Below, piece by piece: positions 49,501 through 55,300 of a DNA stretch of 60,000 bases (positions within the stretch are counted from its first letter, which is position 1; every line of letters begins with the position of its first letter). The stretch is taken from contig NC_064045.1 in the NCBI RefSeq assembly GCF_932526225.1, positions 6,215,498-6,275,497 of the forward strand. The letters are read 5' to 3'. Both the position numbers and the translations under genes were made by a program. The DNA is from Nematostella vectensis (Eukaryota; Cnidaria; Anthozoa; Actiniaria; Edwardsiidae). The notes beneath the pieces were generated by a model. It made no database searches, was not told the DNA's origin, and saw only the letters and a list, made by a program, of their open reading frames with translations.

Positions 49501-52240
49501 TTGAATCGCGGTTGGCTATTTGGAAGTTTTCTTTCAAATAAACCGATATGTTTTCATTTGTAAACAGTAAAGGAGTGGTAGCGATAATGCACAGTAGTGT
49601 CGTAGATTCAGCTTTTGATGTTAGAACTGTCTTAGAGCAAGATCTATATCTGTCGGTTGTGGCATGGACTAAAGATACTCGCAGTTGAAATTTTGCCTGG
49701 ATGATCTTCTCAAGGTTTTCCGATATGTTTATTTTTATTCATGTACCGTAAATCATGAATGGCAGGTTATCTATATTCCTCGGGTTGGTATCCTGTCAAT
49801 TCGTCCACAAATCGTCTCATCCAACGTCCACAAGTAGAGTCAACTCGTCTACAAGTATAGAGTCAGCTCGTCCACATATAGGTTTAACAAAAATGTAGCT
49901 ACGTAGCAAAAGTGTTTAATATAAAAACGTGTATAACTGTGAGTTAACTAACATTTTTAAAACGAGTACTTTTGGAACTTCAAATGCAGGGTTATTCAGA
50001 ACACCAAATTCGACATAAAACATTTCATAGAATTATTCCTGGTGTTGCATTGCAGTGTTATAAGTCGCGCTCCTGGCCTCAAGATCGTGGTAGAGACGCT
50101 CATATCTTCCCTCAAGCCCATTGGCAACATTGTGCTCATCGCTGCAACTTTCTTCATCATCTTCGGTATCCTCGGAGTTCAGGTGAGGGATAGAGCTTCG
50201 TTAACACACATGCAAAACATGCTTCACAAGACATGTTTTAAAACGAACGTTACAGCGTTGCCAATATCAAAAGTGGAAAACATTAGTCTAAGAGAGTCCA
50301 CAAACAGTGATCAAATCATGTCCTCTTATGGCCCGAGTCATATCAAACTATTTTTGTAGAATGATTATTTGAAATATTTCGTTGATGGTGTGAATGACAG
50401 AAAAGAAAAGTTCTTAATAACTCTTTCCTAACAGTAAGACATTATGAATAAGGTAAAATGAATCATTTTAAGTTAATGTTAAGTCCCGTTTCTCCCTGTT
50501 CTATCTCATTCAGCTGTTCAAAGGCAAGTTCCACTACTGCACAGACGCGACTGTTCCCGTCACCACCAAGACAGAGTGTCTGGAGAATGGAGGATCATGG
50601 GTAAACCGTGAATACAACTTCGACAACCTGGCGAAGGTAACCAACAACATTCCTGCTAGCGGACCACTATTTTAACGAACACATTTCCCCGAAAGGGTCC
50701 GCTAACGAGAAGCTTCCGAAGAAGAACGTAAATTTACTTTACTGTGAAACGCAAATCACAATAATAGACACATACACTGTCATCTCCAGGCCCATAGCCA
50801 AGTGGACCATTTTCTCTTCATATCTCATCCTAACTCGTAGTGGTACTCAACTCCCTCATTAGAGCGAACCTTTTAGTCGAGTAGGGGGGGGGGGGGGGCG
50901 TCCGAACCTCCCGAACCGCCCTGGCTACGGGCCTGAATGTCACACCCAAGGATATCCCTTTACTTATATACGGAAACCTCACCCCGTTACTTCTCAGCCA
51001 AGTTCATGTCCTTTAAATGTTCGCATGTTGGACGCGTATCACTAATTCCTTGAGGATATCCCCCAATGGTAGAGTGGATTGTATCTAAGCCATAGCGTTA
51101 AGCTTAGTTACAAGGTCAATGCTTTGACCAATCGAAAGTACCGATCTTGTGTGGTTTGCAGGCGTTATTGACGTTGTTCGTTTTCTCCACCAAAGACGGA
51201 TGGGTGAATATCATGTATGACGGGATAGACGCGGTCGGCATTGATAAACAGGTACAGCACGGTTGCCTTAATATTAAGTTTCATCATTATTATCGCCATC
51301 TATACCATTCGCTGTCATCAGTTATGCTTTTACCATATCCTGAACCATGCCAAGCGAAAGTTCAACAATCACAAACGTAGCTGGGATTCCTCCCGGCAAT
51401 GATACACCAATAGGCCTCAATTTTTTTTATTGGGGCTTTTCAAGGTTAATAAAGGTGTTTTTACGTAGCATGGCCACTTTCCTGCTCACCAATACAAGTG
51501 GTGTTCCGTACCCCAGGAATGGTACACCGATAGGCCTTAAACTTCTTCAAGGTTAAAAAAGTTTATTTAGGTATTAGTTGTATTAGCAGTAGTAGCCACT
51601 TTCCTGCTCACCAATTCAAGTGGTGTTCAGTACCTGATGCCTAATGTCTTCGTTTTGTTCCCAGCCCATCCGTAACCACGCGAGGTACAATGTGATCTAT
51701 TTTGTCGGTTTTTTACTCCTCGCCGGCTTCGTCGTGTTGAACATGCTTGTTGGTGTCGTCGTCGAGAATTTCCAGAAATGTCGGACTTTGATAGAAATGG
51801 AGAAAAAAATCGACGAAGAGAAGAAAAACAAGAAAGAAGAGAAAATGAGACGTAAGTTAAAGCAATTTTTACGATGTTTAGAATAAGGTAATTACCATTG
51901 AGATTCATTGCAATGACACCAGTCAGGAGGCAAATGATAACAATGCGGATATGTGCGATGGTTATGTTGATGATGACGATGATGATAATGATGATGGTTA
52001 TGATAAAGATGTTTATGATTATACAATAATGATGATACATTACGTCTTCAGCCTGGGAGAGCTAAAGATGATAATGCGGATTATCTGAAAATGGAAATGA
52101 TGATGATAGTTGCAAGGGCTGTGTTGGTGATGGTGATGATGATGGTGATTGATGATGGTGAAGATGCTGGTGACGATGGTGGTAGTAATGATGATGATGA
52201 TGATGATGATGATGAAGATGAAGATGAAGATGAAGATGAA

Positions 52241-52327
<87 letters not shown>

Positions 52328-55300
52328 GGTGGTGGTGGTGGTGGTGGTGGTGGCGGCGGTGGCGGTGATGATGATGATTACAATATTCTAAATATGATGA
52401 TGATGACTCCCTAGGTGAGATAGCAGAAGACGAGGCCCTTAGTGAGCATTACCCTCGACCCAGGAAGTTCATCCACTCAGTCTGCACTCATGGCTACTTT
52501 GACCTCGGTATTGCTGCCGTCATCGCCCTCAACGTGCTGTGCATGGCCTTGGAACACTACCAGCAACCTGATGTAAGTGACCGTCTAAAGGAGCATGGTC
52601 CTTTGTGTCTCGAAAAAATGAAATGGCAGTGTAATGGTCACTGATTCCACAAAAACTTTCGTTATATTAAAAAAATTTATTACTGCTTTTGGCTTTTGGT
52701 GGAATACACCTTCTTTTCGTGTTGCCTGAATCGACAGGAAGAACCCGTCCCATGGCCGATATTGCGTTGTGTATACATTATTTTTTTCAACTTCAAAATG
52801 GTATAAATTAATGTACAGCTCTACTTTTTCAATACTTGCGGATCTCTGCACTTGATCTAAAGGCTGTTTCTCACTTGGACGTAAGCGCAAAACCGAACAC
52901 ACGTAGTTTTCCGATTCTCACTAGAACATAAGCGCAAGAAAACGCAACTGCTTGATTTTCTTGCGCTTGCGCTTGTGTTTGACCGAGTCTCACTTGTGTT
53001 GCCCTTCGTTTGCGCTTACGCTTGCGTTCTAGTGAGAACCAACCTTAAGTTTGCCCCCTGGCCTCGGTTCCACGCGCGCGTCGCAAAGAGTCATGGGATG
53101 ATGTGGGGAAGGTGAATTTGATTTTCTGTTTGTGGCTCCATGTAGGGTCTGACGGCGTTTCTGAAGTGTGCTAATTACGTGTTCACTGCGGTGTTTATAC
53201 TTGAGGCAATCCTTAAGATCTTCGCACTAGGAATAAAGAGATACATCAAAGATAGGTAAGTACCTCATGGTATAACGAGAAAGACCACAGACAAGCTTTA
53301 TGAAATACATTAAAGACAGATCAGTACTTCATTGTAGAACTAGAATGACTACATACAAGCTTTGTGAAATACATTAAAGACAGATAATTACTTCATGGTG
53401 GAACTAGAAAGACTACAGACAAGCTCTGTTAAATACATTAAAGACAGATAAGTACTTCATGGTATAACTAAAAAGACTACAGACAAGCTGTAGAAAAAAT
53501 TAAATTGGTCTGCGTAGGCGTGATGTAGACAAGGTATAAATCAACACAGGGTTGAAAAGGATGTTTTATGCCTCTGTAAGAAAAAGTAGTTGCGCTGACG
53601 TTTCGAGTGTTAGCCCTTCGCCCTTTTTCAACCTTGTGTTGATTTATAAGTATGTACTTTACCTTGCTAATCCGTGTGTTCATACATCAAAACAGACAGA
53701 ATGTGTTTGTCTGTTCGTCGCATTGATTACCTTTAAATCCCTCTTTTTGACTCCTAGCTAGTTAGTTCGTCTGTTTTTATGTCAATACAAGATATCGTCC
53801 CGTCTATCCATTTGTGCCTCCTTCTGCCCATCCATCAATCCATCCAGTCTTCTTCGCGTCGCATTGTTTACTTGTCCCTCTTTTCCTAGCCAGCGCATTT
53901 GTTTGTCTGTTTTTATGTCCATACAATCTACTATCCGTCTATCGATGTGTGCCTCCTTCTGCCCATACATCTTCTGCCATCCTTCTGCCAACCCACACTA
54001 GTCTTCTTCGCATTTCCGCCTTCAAGAAAAAAACAATATCTCGCATTGATTTTACCTCTACAGGTGGAACCAGTTGGACATGCTGATCGTGATTCTGTCT
54101 ATCGTCGGCATCGCATTAGAGGAGATGACCATGGAGCTCCCGATCAACCCGACCATCATCCGGGTCATGCGTGTGCTTAGGATTGCAAGAGGTCAGGGGG
54201 GTTCATTGGATACCCTAGGAGGGGGGGTAGGAGAGTGCTCTTAAAAAACATTCGATTTCTGCTGATTTCTGCGAAGTGGCGTCCTCTTGCCGCAGCGTCG
54301 TGGATCTAGATCACCCTATGGACCCTCTAAGGGGGGGGGGGGGGGGGGTGGGGGAGGGCTCTGGATTTTTTTAAGAGTTCCCTGGTAGTTGATAAAGGGG
54401 GACCGGGAAAATTACACCGGAGGGGGAGGGGCTGTTAGTCAAAATCTTCTCCAATAAACACTCCCTAAAACGTCAAACAGAAGGAGAAATACATTTAGGG
54501 TATGAAATGATATTTAATAAGGGTGTCTCGCGTGAGGGAAAGGATGAGAAAAGAAAAAAAATTGAAGGAAATAGAAAAAGGGTTTATAGGAGTAAGAAGA
54601 GAAGGGGCAAGCTGTTGTTTATGCATATTTTACGGTGAAGTCTGGTCCGATTTTTTTATCATTGTTATATAATGGGTATTTTTGTACTTTGACAGTGTTA
54701 AAACTTTTGAAGACAGCAGAAGGAATCCGTAAACTGTTAGACACAGTCGCACAAGCCTTACCACAGGTGTGTAGAATAATTGTAGCATGTTTTACTGCTG
54801 CAGATAAAAAGCTTAGTCGGCTGCACTGACCTTCCAGGCTTGATTATAAGCCACATCTTGCTTATTATCAATATCCTCCGTGATCATAGTTTCATAATTT
54901 ATGGATGATATAAAATACATCAGAACTTTGTTCCCATTAACCCCATTGTACTTAGATGCTTTGCGCAATAGCAAGACTCTGATAGTGCAACACTTATTTG
55001 AAAAACGTATACCCATCATTTCTCTCTACATGACTTGACATTGACCTGTTGTTATACAGGTCGGTAATGTATTGTTGTTGTGGTTATTACAGGTCGGTAA
55101 TCTTGGGATGCTATTTCTGCTGATGTTTTTTATATTCTCGGCTTTGGGAATTGAGTTGTTTGGGAAAATTGGTGAGTTTTTTTTCTACGTCATAAAGCTT
55201 CTGGCTTTCATCTAGTTTTGTGTGCCATGTGATGCAGGCGGCTGGATCAATCGATAATGATGGCCCCTTGCCTTTCTCCAAATGCAAGATGGCCGCTGGG

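Noticed and set aside
52091-52414. Poly-Asp/Gly open frame
   Set aside because: Translation of a (GAT)n(GGT)n microsatellite inside Cav3 intron 20.
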